Shown here: piece after piece, positions 23,780 through 33,330 of the stretch
Position numbering within the stretch: position 1 is the stretch's first letter
Layout: every line of letters starts with the position of its first letter
Assembly (NCBI RefSeq): GCF_010550245.1
Contig: NZ_JAAGLU010000009.1
Coordinates: 186,001-250,000, forward strand
DNA from: Streptomyces sp. SID12501
Lineage (GTDB): Bacteria > Actinomycetota > Actinomycetes > Streptomycetales > Streptomycetaceae
Direction: 5' to 3'
Length of the DNA stretch: 64,000 nt
The notes under the pieces: generated by a model
Database searches by the model: none
What the model saw: only the letters and a program-made list of their open reading frames with translations
What the model was told of the DNA's origin: nothing
Made by a program: the position numbers and the translations under genes

Positions 23780-24493
23780 ATGAGCACAGAGGCAACCGAG
23801 CCGGACCGTCCGTCGCCGCCGTCGCCGTCGTACGATCCCGAATCGCGCGGTCTGCGGCTGGTGGCCGTGCTGCTGGTGCTGACGGTGGTCAGCGGGTTGA
23901 TCGACGCCGTCAGCTATCTCGGGCTCGGCCATGTGTTCACCGCGAACATGACCGGAAACGTCGTCGTGCTGGGCTTCGCCGCCGCCGGGGCGCCCGGGTT
24001 CTCCGTATCGCACACCCTGGTGTCGCTGTGTTCGTTCCTGGTGGGCGCGGTGGCCGGCGGGCGCGTCGCGGGGCGGCTGGGCGGCGGCTCGCGCCGGCGG
24101 TGGGCCCGGGTCACCCTCGCCGTCGAGGCGGTGTTCCTTGGCGTGTCCTCGGCGGTCGCCTTCGCGGCGCCGGACGCGAAGGCGACCGTCTACACGCTGA
24201 TCGCGGTCACGGCCTTCGCGATGGGCCTGCGCAACGCCACCGTACGCAGACTGGGCGTCCCCGACCTGACGACCACCGTCCTGACGATGACCCTCACCGG
24301 TCTCGCCGCCGACTCCCGCGCGGCCGGCGGCACGGGCAGGCACTCTCCGCGCCGTTCGGCGTCGGTGGCGGCGATGGCGGTGGGCGCGCTGCTCGGCGCG
24401 TGGCTGGTGGTCCATCACGGCCTGGGAATTCCACTCCTCGTCGCGGCTGCCGTGGTGGCCGTGTTGGCGGTGAGTACGTCGGGGCGGGAGTGA
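23780..24493 (+). CDS. DUF1275 (YoaK-like) membrane protein
   Basis: A 237-residue protein with about six hydrophobic segments. It carries the DUF1275 hallmarks GLIDAVSYLGLGHVFTANMT (residues ~38-57), GNVVVLGFA and MGLRNATVRRL. The function of the family is unknown; it is an inner membrane protein. The stop is followed by ~270 bases before the next gene. Confidence 0.9.
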   Translation: MSTEATEPDRPSPPSPSYDPESRGLRLVAVLLVLTVVSGLIDAVSYLGLGHVFTANMTGNVVVLGFAAAGAPGFSVSHTLVSLCSFLVGAVAGGRVAGRLGGGSRRRWARVTLAVEAVFLGVSSAVAFAAPDAKATVYTLIAVTAFAMGLRNATVRRLGVPDLTTTVLTMTLTGLAADSRAAGGTGRHSPRRSASVAAMAVGALLGAWLVVHHGLGIPLLVAAAVVAVLAVSTSGRE

Positions 24494-24767
24494 TCGGGGC
24501 CCGCGGCGTGCCGTTCGAGGTGGCGAAAGTGGCTACCGATTCATAACTCTTCGCGATCATGCTGTGCACGGCCAGGCCGTCCGACGGGCCTCCGAAGGGG
24601 CTCGCACCGGCCCTCCATACCCCTCGTGACCTGCACGATCCATGTCGGCGAGTGATCTTTCCCCCGTCCCCGCGCGCGTATACGCGGACCGGGCGCAGGT
24701 GTGGCCCGCGAGAGTCGGGGGTACCCACCGGGCCCATGACGGGCCCGCGCGGAGCATACTGGAGTCA

Positions 24768-24989
24768 ATGACAAAGACAGCGGTAACGCGGGCCCATCTG
24801 GCCACCAGCCCCTTCAAAGCCCCTGTGGCACCTCCTACCAAGCTGTTCGCGGTAGGCGACCGAGTCACTCACGATGTCTTCGGCCTCGGCCGGGTGACCA
24901 CTGTTGAGGACGGCATCGCAGTACTCGTCGACTTCGGCGGGCGTCAGGAACGGATCATCAGTCCCTACGCCAAGCTGACTGTTCTCTGA
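24768..24989 (+). CDS. Small SH3/CarD-like conserved protein
   Basis: A 73-residue protein whose C-terminal half (FAVGDRVTHDVFGLGRVTTV, AVLVDFGGRQERI) has the small beta-barrel pattern seen in CarD/UvrD C-terminal domains that bind RNA polymerase or nucleic acid. The N-terminal 25 residues are flexible. ATG at 24768 is preceded by GGAG; an upstream in-frame ATG at 24642 would add 42 residues of poor bias. Codon use is less GC-biased than the neighbours. The function is not known to me. Confidence 0.72.
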   Translation: MTKTAVTRAHLATSPFKAPVAPPTKLFAVGDRVTHDVFGLGRVTTVEDGIAVLVDFGGRQERIISPYAKLTVL

Positions 24990-25036
24990 GTTCCGCACTG
25001 CCGTCTCGAGGATCAGGAGACCTTCCATCGAGCTGA

Positions 25037-25194
25037 CTTCTCTGTTCTCCGCGCCGGAACCGACAGCGTTCCGCGCGAGGACCGATTCGCCGACCCCGGA
25101 TATCGACCCCTTCCAGGCGCCGGCCTTCCGGGAGGGCACTCCCGGCGCCTCCGCCGACCTGTCGGAGGACCCCGGCAGCTGGGAGCAGCTCTGA
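25037..25194 (+). pseudogene. Possible 3' remnant of a lost gene
   Basis: A frame without a visible start runs to TGA at 25192-25194 and reads as a plausible acidic C-terminus (DIDPFQAPAFREGTPG, ADLSEDPGSWEQL). There is no start codon with a ribosome-binding site. It may be a decayed gene end. The evidence is only protein-like composition. Confidence 0.25.
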
Positions 25195-25265
25195 GCCGCC
25201 CCACCACGTCCGTGTGACCGCCGACCGAATCGCCCAGTGAGCGGGTCGCGGGCTCCCGGGTGCCT

Positions 25266-27638
25266 TCAGGACCGAGGCACCGGAAGCGCGTACACCCTGT
25301 CGAAGTGCTGGGCGATCAGCGGATGGTCGGTGCCGCCGTCGGCGTCGCACGACAGCTGCCAGTCGTTGATGCCCGTGTCCCGGCCGTCGGTGAAGTTCCA
25401 CAGCAGTTCGCCCCGCCGGGCGTCGATCGCGTAGAAGCCGTCCTTGTTGGCCTCGGCCGTGACGAACACGGCGTCGCCGCCCGCGACAAGAGGGTTCCCC
25501 AGGTCCAGCCTGGGGGTTTCGCAGAACCAGCGCCGGGAACCGTCGATGGCGTCGAACGCCTCGACGCCGTGCGGGTTGCTCGTCGTGCAGTAGACCGTGC
25601 CGTCCGCCACCGCGACAGAGGCGAAGCCGCCCTTCCCCTCCCTCACCCGCCAGCGCAGCGCCCCGGTCTCCAGGTCCACGGCGACGAGTTCGCTGTCCAC
25701 CGCGAACACGGTCCCGTCCAGCACCACCGGGGCCGACCGGCCCTCCGAGTCGGACGCCATGCGATGGCTCCACAGCACGTCACTGCGGCCGTCGCGGCCC
25801 CTGGCCGTGAGACGGTGCAGCCCGTCCAGGTAGACGAAGCGGCCGGAATCGATGAACGGTTTCAGTTCGAGGCCGATGTCCTGCGTACTGATGGGAATGA
25901 CCTGGGCCACACGCGCCTTCAGATCCGCACCGAGGACGACGTTCGTGGAGGTGGCCGGCCCCCGCGACCCGTCCGGACGGTCCTGACGGTCGAACCTCAG
26001 GCCGACGATGGTAGCTGTGCCGGCGGCCCCGCTGCCGAGCAGCGTGTCGAACCGGAAGTCCTCCCCGAAGTCCAGCGAGTACTGCTCCTCACCCGTGACC
26101 GGGTCGACGCCGATCACGGTCGCGCCGGTGCCGAGGGCGACCACGACGTCCGAGACGATCAGGGGCGGGGTGGGCGACTGGCTGATGCCCCGGTAGGTCC
26201 ACCGAGGGCTGGCGCCGTCGGCGAGACCGAGGCAGAACAGGGTGCCGGACTGCGTCTTCAGCAGGGTCGTGCCGTTGTAGAAGACCGCCGGCGCCTGGAC
26301 GAGCGGGTCGCTGCGGTACGTCCACAGTGGTTCCGGCGCCGGACCGGTCGGCGTGGCCGCACCGCTCGGTCCGTCGTCCTTCGATCCGTGGAGCAGTGCG
26401 GCGACACCGGTACCCAGGGCCAGTGCGGCAACGGTGAGGACCCCCCGGCGGGAAAGGGCCGGCCGCGACGGGCGCGGAGCTCGGTGGTTGCCCCGGTCGG
26501 GCCACAGCTCGGGCGGCTGCCCAGGGGGCTGCTCGCGCGCCGGGCCGGGCTTCGGTCTGTCGGGGAGTTCGTCGGATCCGGGGTGGTCCGGGAAGACGAC
26601 GCGTCGGGGGCTGCTCGGGCGTCCCGTGGCCAGTCGTTGAACGGCTGCCAGGCGCGGGTCGACGCGGAGGCCGCCGGAGCCGGGGGCGGCTCCCACGGCG
26701 GCAGGGGCGGACTGGCGTCCGAGGGCTTCCGTCTTCGCATCGAGGCCGAGGTCCAGGTCCATCAGCTCGGCGGCCTGGCGTCTTATCGCGGAGAGAACGG
26801 CTTCGGGCAGCCAGCCGTCCCAGTCCAGCGCGTCGACGCCGCCGGGCGCGCACGCCGCCGACACCCGGTCCGGGCTGGGCCGGGCCACCGGGGACTTCTC
26901 AAGGCACAAACGCATGATCGTTTCCAGCGGTTCCTGGACGCCTGTCAGGTCCGGCGTGCCGTGCACCACCTGGTACAGCAGGGTGGCCGCCGACGCGCCG
27001 TCGAAGGGCGCCTTCCCGGTGGCCGCGTAGGCCAGGACCGAGCCGAGGCAGAACACGTCACCCGCCGGGCCCATCGGGTCCCCTGTGGCGTGCTCGGGGC
27101 ACATGTACCGCGGGGAGCCCAACAGCACGCCGGACAGGGTGAGTTCGTAGCCGTCGGTGGCGCGGACGATGCCGAAGTCGATGACGCGCGGGCCCTCGGC
27201 GGAGAGCAGCACGTTGGACGGTTTGAGGTCGCGGTGCACAAGTCCCGCGGAGTGCACGGCGATCAGCGCTTCGGCGAGTCCGGCGCCGAGGGCCAGGACG
27301 GATCTCGGCGGCAGCGGCCCGTACGTCTCGATCGCGTCGGCCAGCGTCGGTCCGATGATGTGCGTGGTGGCCAGCCAGGGGACGCGGCCGTCCGGGTCGG
27401 CATCCACGACGGAGGCCGTGTAGGTGCCGCTCACCGCCCGCGCCGCGTCCACCTCGCGGCGGAACCGGTCGCGGAAGGCCTTGCCCGAGGCGAGCTCAGG
27501 ACGGATGACCTTGACGGCCACGGTCCGTTGCCGGTCGTCCTTGGCGAGGAAGACCTCGCCCATCCCTCCGGCGCCGAGTCGCGCGACAGGACGGTACGGC
27601 CCCAACCGCTCCGGATCCGTGGGACGAAGTGGCTCCAT
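25266..27638 (-). CDS. Ser/Thr protein kinase with PQQ-like beta-propeller sensor
   Basis: A 790-residue membrane kinase. The kinase domain spans residues ~14-270 with P-loop LGAGGMGEV, Lys43 (VAVKVIRP), HRDLKPSN (Asp137), DFG at 154-156 and GSPRYMCPE. A disordered Pro/Arg-rich linker follows (~300-405), then one transmembrane helix (VLTVAALALGTGVAALL). An extracytoplasmic PQQ-like beta-propeller follows, with repeats such as LWTYRSDP, WTYRGISQSP, LRWRVREGKGG and LLWNFTDG. It phosphorylates cytoplasmic proteins in response to an unknown extracellular cue. It is leftward and probably separate from the sortase genes upstream. Confidence 0.93.
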   Translation of the reverse strand: MEPLRPTDPERLGPYRPVARLGAGGMGEVFLAKDDRQRTVAVKVIRPELASGKAFRDRFRREVDAARAVSGTYTASVVDADPDGRVPWLATTHIIGPTLADAIETYGPLPPRSVLALGAGLAEALIAVHSAGLVHRDLKPSNVLLSAEGPRVIDFGIVRATDGYELTLSGVLLGSPRYMCPEHATGDPMGPAGDVFCLGSVLAYAATGKAPFDGASAATLLYQVVHGTPDLTGVQEPLETIMRLCLEKSPVARPSPDRVSAACAPGGVDALDWDGWLPEAVLSAIRRQAAELMDLDLGLDAKTEALGRQSAPAAVGAAPGSGGLRVDPRLAAVQRLATGRPSSPRRVVFPDHPGSDELPDRPKPGPAREQPPGQPPELWPDRGNHRAPRPSRPALSRRGVLTVAALALGTGVAALLHGSKDDGPSGAATPTGPAPEPLWTYRSDPLVQAPAVFYNGTTLLKTQSGTLFCLGLADGASPRWTYRGISQSPTPPLIVSDVVVALGTGATVIGVDPVTGEEQYSLDFGEDFRFDTLLGSGAAGTATIVGLRFDRQDRPDGSRGPATSTNVVLGADLKARVAQVIPISTQDIGLELKPFIDSGRFVYLDGLHRLTARGRDGRSDVLWSHRMASDSEGRSAPVVLDGTVFAVDSELVAVDLETGALRWRVREGKGGFASVAVADGTVYCTTSNPHGVEAFDAIDGSRRWFCETPRLDLGNPLVAGGDAVFVTAEANKDGFYAIDARRGELLWNFTDGRDTGINDWQLSCDADGGTDHPLIAQHFDRVYALPVPRS

Positions 27639-27820
27639 AGGTCGTCAGCTCGCCTGTTCTCCGTCTGTCCCCCGTCGAATGGTTTTGGAGGGAGAGTAGG
27701 TGCTGGAGGGACGGATGGCGTACGCAACCAGGCAACTCGTGGCCAATACTTGAGACTTCAGGCAGGGACTGTCCGGACGTTACTCGTGACGACAGGGCGA
27801 ACCGGACACGTTCACGACCC

Positions 27821-28519
27821 TCAGCTCGCTGTCGCGTACACGATGAGGTTGTCGACCGGGTGCCCCTGCTCGTCGAAGTCGCCGTCGCACGTGATGAGCC
27901 GTAGAGCACGCTCCTGGGTCGGCCCGTAGACCTTCTCCGTCGGGAAGGCGTTCTTGCTGACGCTCTCCGTGGCCCTGACGGTGAAGTGGAGGGCTTTTCC
28001 CGTCGCGTCGGTGACGGTGATGTCCGCACCCACCTCGATCTTCCTGAGGTCGTGGAAGACAGCCTTGCCGAAGTGGGTGTCGTTGTGGCCGATGATGACG
28101 GCCGCACCGACCGCACCGGGCACGGCACCGCCCGTGTACCAGCCCGCGGTCATCCCCTTCTCGGCCGGCGGGACCTCGACCGTCCTGTCCGTGTTGAGGC
28201 CCAGCTTCATGAGCGAACTGGTGATCCCCACGGAGGGGATGGCGACCTCGGCGGGGGCAGCCGGAGCGTCGGGGGCCGGTGGCCGCTCGGACTTCGGGGC
28301 GCCGGGCGCGGCGGCGGAGGCGGTGGGGGCGACCCGCACTGTCGGGTCGGGGCCGGCCGAGCAGCCGGTGAGCACGCTGACGAGGGTCAGCAGCGTGAGG
28401 GTCGCGAGGCGGGCCCGGGACAGGGCCGGACGGTGTGCAGGGGGCAACTCGGGCTCCAGAACAGGGTGCGGAGGTTCGCCGGAACGCACAGGGCGCCGCC
28501 CGGTGAAGGGCGGCGCCAC
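27821..28519 (-). CDS. Class F sortase (lipoprotein-type N-terminus)
   Basis: About 232 residues. The sortase barrel occupies the C-terminal ~150 residues with the catalytic His in VIIGHNDTHFG and Cys in LRLITCDGDFDEQGHPVDN, the TxTC variant of class F. The N-terminal helix ends in VLTGCSAG, a lipobox-like LTGC, so the enzyme may be a lipoprotein. The start is uncertain: GTG at 28519 or GTG at 28489, neither with a good ribosome-binding site. It lies just after the surface-protein gene and probably shares its transcript. Class F sortases attach or process surface proteins; the specificity is not well known. Confidence 0.85.
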   Translation of the reverse strand: MAPPFTGRRPVRSGEPPHPVLEPELPPAHRPALSRARLATLTLLTLVSVLTGCSAGPDPTVRVAPTASAAAPGAPKSERPPAPDAPAAPAEVAIPSVGITSSLMKLGLNTDRTVEVPPAEKGMTAGWYTGGAVPGAVGAAVIIGHNDTHFGKAVFHDLRKIEVGADITVTDATGKALHFTVRATESVSKNAFPTEKVYGPTQERALRLITCDGDFDEQGHPVDNLIVYATAS

Positions 28520-28548
28520 CGTGTCGTACGAGAGGTAGTGCTGCCGGG

Positions 28549-28938
28549 TCAGCCTTCGCGGCGGGCGGTGGTGCGGCGGCGCAGTACGTAGGTGCCGGCG
28601 CCCGCGAGCAGCAGTGCGCCCGTGGCCGAACCGATGAGCGTGCCGGTGTTGTCGTCCTGGGCGGGGGCCTCGCCGGCGGCGACACCGCCACGCGGGTAGT
28701 CCTTGCCTCCGGCCTTCTGGGCTGCGGCGGCCTTCCTGGCCTCGGCCTCCTTGAGCGTCCTGGCGTCCTCGGCCTTCTTCTTCGCCAGGGCCTCCTTGTC
28801 GGCCGGGGTCGAGTCGGTCGCGCCCGGCGTCGGAGTCGAGTCGGCGAAGGCCGCGGTGGCCGGGACGAGCAGCGCGCCGGCCGCGACGCCGGTCAGGACA
28901 GCGAGGCGCAGCGGGCGCAGGGTGAGACGGCGGGACAT
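28549..28938 (-). CDS. Secreted surface protein with C-terminal membrane anchor, next to sortase
   Basis: A 129-residue protein with a signal peptide (RLAVLTGVAAGALLVPATAAFA), a charged Ala/Lys/Glu-rich coiled region (ALAKKKAEDARTLKEAEARK), then a hydrophobic helix and basic tail (ALLLAGAGTYVLRRRTTARR). This is the layout of a sortase substrate, but no LPXTG or LAXTG motif precedes the helix (the sequence there is DDNTGTLIGS). It may be retained by the helix or use an unusual signal. ATG at 28938 has GGAG upstream. The neighbouring sortase F is the obvious candidate partner. Confidence 0.8.
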   Translation of the reverse strand: MSRRLTLRPLRLAVLTGVAAGALLVPATAAFADSTPTPGATDSTPADKEALAKKKAEDARTLKEAEARKAAAAQKAGGKDYPRGGVAAGEAPAQDDNTGTLIGSATGALLLAGAGTYVLRRRTTARREG

Positions 28939-29039
28939 GTAAGGGCTCCAGTTCCAGCCCGGCTTGGTCGTTCCTGGGTGCCGATCCGCACCAGGTTCCG
29001 GGCATGGCTTCACCCTGACGGCCACTTGTGAGGAACCTG

Positions 29040-31124
29040 TCAGAGCGCCGTGGTCATCCCATCAGGGTCGGTGGAGGACCTCGCCGGCAGCCGCAGGGTG
29101 AAGGTGGCGCCCTCCCCCTCCGTGCTCGCCACGTCCACCGTGCCGCCGTGGGCCTCGGCGAGCTTGAGGACGATCGCGAGGCCCAGGCCGCTGCCGCCGG
29201 TGCTGCGGTTGCGGGACTTCTCCGCCCGCCAGAAACGGTCGAACACGTACGGGAGATCACCCGCCGGGATGCCGCTGCCGGTGTCGGACACCTCCACGGC
29301 GAGCTCGTCCCCCGCGTCGGTGACGTACGAGCGCAGGGTCACCGTGCCGCCGGCCGGTGTGTGGCGTACCGCGTTGGAGAGCAGGTTGCTGACGGTCTGG
29401 CGCAGCCGTACGGGGTCGGCGTCGAGGAGCGGTGGGCGAGGGGTGCCCGGCGCGGCCGGGAGAACGGTGAGGGTGACGCCCGCCGTCTCGGCCGGCACCT
29501 GGTGCGCGGAGGCGACCTGGCCGAGCAGCTCGTCGATCCGTACCGGCTTGCGGTGCAGCCGCAGGGCGCCCGCGTCGGCCGCGCCGAGGTCCTGGAGGTC
29601 GTTGATGAGGTGCTGGAGCTGCACCGCCTCCTCCAGGAGCGAGGAGACGAACGCCGGGTCCGGCACGGCCAGTCCGTCGTGGGCCGCCTCCAGCCAGCCC
29701 CGGATGTTGCTCAGTGGTGTCCGCAGCTCATGGGCGACATCGCTGACCATCACCTTGCGCTGCTCCTCCAGGCGGGCCCGGTGCGCGGCCATGTCGTTGA
29801 AGGCCGCCGTCAGCCGCCCGATCTCGTTGTCCGAGACGACGGGCACGGGCACCGGAGTCGCGTCCAGGCCCTCCCGCATCCGCTGGGCGGCGCCGGTGAG
29901 CGCTTGCAGCGGGCGTACGAGCCTGGCTCCCGCGAGTACCGAGGCACCGACGGTGAGGGCGAGGACCAGGGCGGTGACGCCGGCGATGCGTGCGGTGTTG
30001 GCCCGGGAGAGGTCGAAGCCGGGCACACCGGCGGCTCCTGGGCCGTCGATGAACAGCAGTGCGGGATCGGCGACATAGCCCGCGAGCTGTTCCCGGCGGG
30101 CGCTGTCGACACAGTCGCCCACGGCCCGGTCGTACGCGCTGTCGCGGATCTCGGCGGGGGCGTAGTCGAGTGCGCCGCCGGATGCCGCCTTGCGTTGGGC
30201 CGTCGCGGCGTCCTCCGCCTTCTTGGCGGCCAGGGCCTCCGCCTCCCGAGCGCTGAGGCCGTCCTCGGCGGCGGGGGCCACGTCGTCCCGTCCGTACCCG
30301 TAACTCCGGTCCCAGGACAGGTCCAGGTTCAGTTTCACGGCGGTGCGACCCTGTCGTTTCAGGCAGGCGTCGGCCAGTTGGTTGAGGGCGCTCAGGGCCT
30401 TCCGCTCGGTCGCGGTGGGACCGAGCGGGTAGGACGACAGACACTTCGCTGCCATGTCACGGTCGGTCACGCTGTCGGTACCGCCCTCGGTCTCGTCGCT
30501 CACGAACTGGACGCGGGGCCGTCCGCCCGGGCTCTCGACGACGTCGGCGGCGATACCCATCTGGCTGAGGCACTCCACCCTCCGGTCGGAGGCCTTCCGC
30601 AGTGCGTCGCGTTCCTTCGCGGGCAGCCGGAAGGGCCCCACGGCCCGTGGATCGACGCGGTTGGCGCCGGCCCCGGCGGCGTCGGGCACGAGCACGGGGT
30701 CGACGGCGCGGGGGTCCACGACCGCCGAGGCCTGCGGTGCGAGCGGAGCCGACGTGGAACTGCCGCCCGCAGAGCGGGAGTCGGCCGAGGCCGCCGAGTC
30801 CACGAACGGGCGTCGGCCCGGCGTGGTGAGCACGATCCGGCGCCCGGACTCACCGGCCAGCTCTCGCACGGTGGTGTCGACGCCGTCCCAGTCGGGGTGG
30901 GTGGCCGCGTAACCGAGGAGGGTGTTGTAGATCTTCGCGTCGGACTTGAGGGTCTGCCCCTGCTCCTGGCGGATCGCGACGGAGGTCGTCTGCACGGCCA
31001 GCCAGGCGGTCGCGGCGACCGAGCACGAGGCCACCAGCGCCGACACGGTCAGCAGCCGCCCCGCCAGGCTCTTGCGGAGCGGCAGCCGGGCCCCCGCCGG
31101 GCCCCTCCTGTCAGGACGAGGCAT
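29040..31124 (-). CDS. Sensor histidine kinase with large extracytoplasmic domain
   Basis: A 694-residue kinase. The first transmembrane helix is at ~23-45. An unusually large extracytoplasmic region of ~300 residues with Asp/Ala/Ser-rich stretches follows, then a second helix (AGVTALVLALTVGASVLAG), HAMP domain, HisKA with His465 (VSDVAHELRTPLSN) and HATPase (NLLSNAVRHTP, VSDTGSGIP, GGSGLGLAIV). It overlaps the regulator stop by 14 bases, so the pair is coupled. The extracytoplasmic part is not recognised. Location next to sortase genes suggests an envelope signal. Confidence 0.92.
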   Translation of the reverse strand: MPRPDRRGPAGARLPLRKSLAGRLLTVSALVASCSVAATAWLAVQTTSVAIRQEQGQTLKSDAKIYNTLLGYAATHPDWDGVDTTVRELAGESGRRIVLTTPGRRPFVDSAASADSRSAGGSSTSAPLAPQASAVVDPRAVDPVLVPDAAGAGANRVDPRAVGPFRLPAKERDALRKASDRRVECLSQMGIAADVVESPGGRPRVQFVSDETEGGTDSVTDRDMAAKCLSSYPLGPTATERKALSALNQLADACLKRQGRTAVKLNLDLSWDRSYGYGRDDVAPAAEDGLSAREAEALAAKKAEDAATAQRKAASGGALDYAPAEIRDSAYDRAVGDCVDSARREQLAGYVADPALLFIDGPGAAGVPGFDLSRANTARIAGVTALVLALTVGASVLAGARLVRPLQALTGAAQRMREGLDATPVPVPVVSDNEIGRLTAAFNDMAAHRARLEEQRKVMVSDVAHELRTPLSNIRGWLEAAHDGLAVPDPAFVSSLLEEAVQLQHLINDLQDLGAADAGALRLHRKPVRIDELLGQVASAHQVPAETAGVTLTVLPAAPGTPRPPLLDADPVRLRQTVSNLLSNAVRHTPAGGTVTLRSYVTDAGDELAVEVSDTGSGIPAGDLPYVFDRFWRAEKSRNRSTGGSGLGLAIVLKLAEAHGGTVDVASTEGEGATFTLRLPARSSTDPDGMTTAL

Positions 31125-31893
31125 GGCGTACGTTCCTCGCCGGGTCCGTCAGTTTGTAGCCGACGCCGAAGACGGTGATGAGGCGGTCCGGCCGCCGTGG
31201 AGCGCGCTCGATCTTCTTGCGCAGGTTCATGACGTGCACGTCCACGGTCCGGCCGCTGATGTACTTGTCGAAGCCGTGCAGTTCGTCCAGGAGCCGCGCC
31301 CTGGTGAAGACCCGGCCGGGCTCGGCCGCCATCGCCGCGAGGATACGGAACTCACCGGGCGTGCACTCGACGGGCGTACCGGCGACCGACACCTCGTGCC
31401 GCGCGGGATCGACCCTGAGCGCGCCGACCGCCAACACCTTCTCGTCCGGGGTCACTTCGGGCTCCGGGGCAGGAGCGGGGACGGTGACGGGGAGGGACAC
31501 GGTCACGGAAGCCGGGTCGGTGCCGCGCCGGTTGCGGCGCAGCAACGTCCTTACCCGGGCCGTCAGTTCGCGCGGGCTGAACGGCTTGGTCATGTAGTCG
31601 TCGGCGCCGAGGTCGAGGCCGAGCAGCATGTCGTCCTCGGTGCTGCGGGCCGTCAGCATCAGCACCGGCACCTCCCGGCGTTCGGCGCGCAGGATCCGTA
31701 CGACGTCGAGGCCGTCGGCTCTGGGCATCATCACGTCGAGGACGACCAGATCGGGTTCCTGGTGCCGGACCGTCTCGAGAGCCGCCCGGCCGTCCACGAC
31801 GACCGTGACGGTGTGACCCTCGTGCTCCAGGTAGCGGCGCACGAGTTCGGCCTGCTTCGCATCATCTTCGGCGACCACAATGTTTGCGCACAC
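31111..31893 (-). CDS. OmpR/PhoB-type response regulator
   Basis: A 260-residue regulator with a receiver domain (acid pocket EDD at 9-11, phosphoacceptor Asp53 in VLDVMMPRADG, Lys in TKPFSPREL), a longer than usual Pro/Val linker (~125-160), and a C-terminal winged helix (LTxxEF-type CTPGEFRILAAM, SGRTVDVHVMNLRKKIE, VFGVGYKL). The start is GTG at 31893. It is the first gene of the regulator-kinase operon. Confidence 0.93.
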   Translation of the reverse strand: MCANIVVAEDDAKQAELVRRYLEHEGHTVTVVVDGRAALETVRHQEPDLVVLDVMMPRADGLDVVRILRAERREVPVLMLTARSTEDDMLLGLDLGADDYMTKPFSPRELTARVRTLLRRNRRGTDPASVTVSLPVTVPAPAPEPEVTPDEKVLAVGALRVDPARHEVSVAGTPVECTPGEFRILAAMAAEPGRVFTRARLLDELHGFDKYISGRTVDVHVMNLRKKIERAPRRPDRLITVFGVGYKLTDPARNVRHASS

Positions 31894-31939
31894 GCCGCAG
31901 ATCGTAGCGACCGCCGACGCCGGGAGAGCGGAAGTGTCC

Positions 31940-33286
31940 TTACCGTGCGGGCGGTTCGGTGGTGGACAGCCGAGGGTGCAGGCGCGCCGTCGAGCGTCCC
32001 GTGAGGTCGAGGAGCAGCTCGGCGAAGAGGGCGTCGCCCCAGCCGAACCAGGGGCGCGTGAAGGTCGCGGGGTCGTCGACGTGGAAGCTCTCGTGCACGC
32101 AGCCGGTGCCCCCGTCGGTGCGCAGCAGCAGCTCGGCGAGACGGACCCGCTCGGCCTCGTCGTCGCTGGTCAGCGCCTGCATGGTGAGAGAGAGCGGCCA
32201 GACGTGGCCGGGCGGGGTGTGCGGGCTGCCGATGCCGGCCGCCGAACTTCCCGCGTAGTAGAAGGGGTTGACGTCGCTGAGGACGAACTCACGGGTGCGC
32301 AGGTAGAGCTGGTCGCCCGGGTCGCACCAGCCGAGGTAGGGCAGCGAGAGCAGGCTCGGGATGTTGGCGTCGTCCATCAGCAACTGCCCGCCGAGACCGT
32401 CGACTTCGTACGCGTACACCGTCGGGTCTGCCCCTGCGGTCACCCCGTGCGTACGTACCCCGGTGGCGATCTCGCCGGACAGCGCGGTGGCGTCGGCGGC
32501 CAGGCCGGGGTCGCCGATCGCCGTCGCCAGTTCGGCGAGGCCGGCGAGGGCGACGGCCGCCATGGCGTTGGCCGGGACGAGATAGCCGTACTCGCAGCGG
32601 TCGTCGCTGGGGCGGAAGCCGGACCAGGTCATGCCGGTGGACGCGGTCGGTCCGCCCCGGCCGCCGCGCGGCAGCGTGTCGTACTCGTAGTCGCCGAGGC
32701 GCCGGAACTCGTACGGCGAGCGGTTCTCGTGGTCCTGCTCGACCCGCCACAGGGCGATGATCCGGCGGGCGGCCCGGACGAAGCGGTCGTCGGCGGTGAG
32801 GTGGCCGAGGCTGCCGGTGGCCCGCCAGATGCCGTAGGCGAGCTGGAGCGGGGCGCAGAGCGAGTCGACCTCGTACTTCTGCTCCCAGACCAGCGGGTCG
32901 GGCGTCGGCTCGTCGATGTGACCGGCGCCGGAGCCGTCGGGTTCGACGTTGAAGGCGTTGGCGTACGGGTCGGCGAGGACGTAACGCAGCTGGCGGCGCA
33001 GGACGCCGGTGAGCGCGCCGGCGACGGCGGGGTCGTCGGCGGCGAGGAGGTACGGGCGGACCTGGGCGGTGCTGTCGCGCAGCCACATCGCGGGGATGTC
33101 GCCGGTGAGGACGAAGACCTCGCCGTCGGGGAGCGGGCGCATGGCTCTGCCCCAGGTGCCGGTCAGCAGCCGGGTGAAGCGGTCGGCGGCGCGCGGGTCG
33201 AGGGAGCGCAGCTCGCGGTGCACGTCGGCGCGCAGGGCGCGGAGGCCTTCCGGCAGCCCGTCCTCCGGGTCACTGACAGGCAGCAT
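31940..33286 (-). CDS. Glycoside hydrolase family 125 (exo-alpha-1,6-mannosidase)
   Basis: A 448-residue cytoplasmic enzyme with GH125/DUF1237 features: GDIPAMWLRDSTAQVRPYLL (residues ~62-81), ADPYANAFN, WEQKYEVDSLCAPLQLAY, GMTWSGFRPSDD and GVTAGADPTVYAYEVDG. The family removes non-reducing alpha-1,6-linked mannose without metal. ATG at 33286 is preferred over the in-frame upstream GTG because GAGAGGA precedes it. It is divergent from the LacI-ABC operon across three ACAACGTTGT operators, so it should be induced together with the sugar importer. Confidence 0.92.
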   Translation of the reverse strand: MLPVSDPEDGLPEGLRALRADVHRELRSLDPRAADRFTRLLTGTWGRAMRPLPDGEVFVLTGDIPAMWLRDSTAQVRPYLLAADDPAVAGALTGVLRRQLRYVLADPYANAFNVEPDGSGAGHIDEPTPDPLVWEQKYEVDSLCAPLQLAYGIWRATGSLGHLTADDRFVRAARRIIALWRVEQDHENRSPYEFRRLGDYEYDTLPRGGRGGPTASTGMTWSGFRPSDDRCEYGYLVPANAMAAVALAGLAELATAIGDPGLAADATALSGEIATGVRTHGVTAGADPTVYAYEVDGLGGQLLMDDANIPSLLSLPYLGWCDPGDQLYLRTREFVLSDVNPFYYAGSSAAGIGSPHTPPGHVWPLSLTMQALTSDDEAERVRLAELLLRTDGGTGCVHESFHVDDPATFTRPWFGWGDALFAELLLDLTGRSTARLHPRLSTTEPPAR

Positions 33287-33330
33287 GATCGTCCTCTCGC
33301 GCACTTCTCACAGCACTTCTCATCCACTGA

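Noticed and set aside
25260..27929. 889-codon rightward open frame opposite the beta-propeller kinase
   Set aside because: It is antisense to a kinase with complete motifs. High G+C leaves such shadows open, and the translation has no domain.
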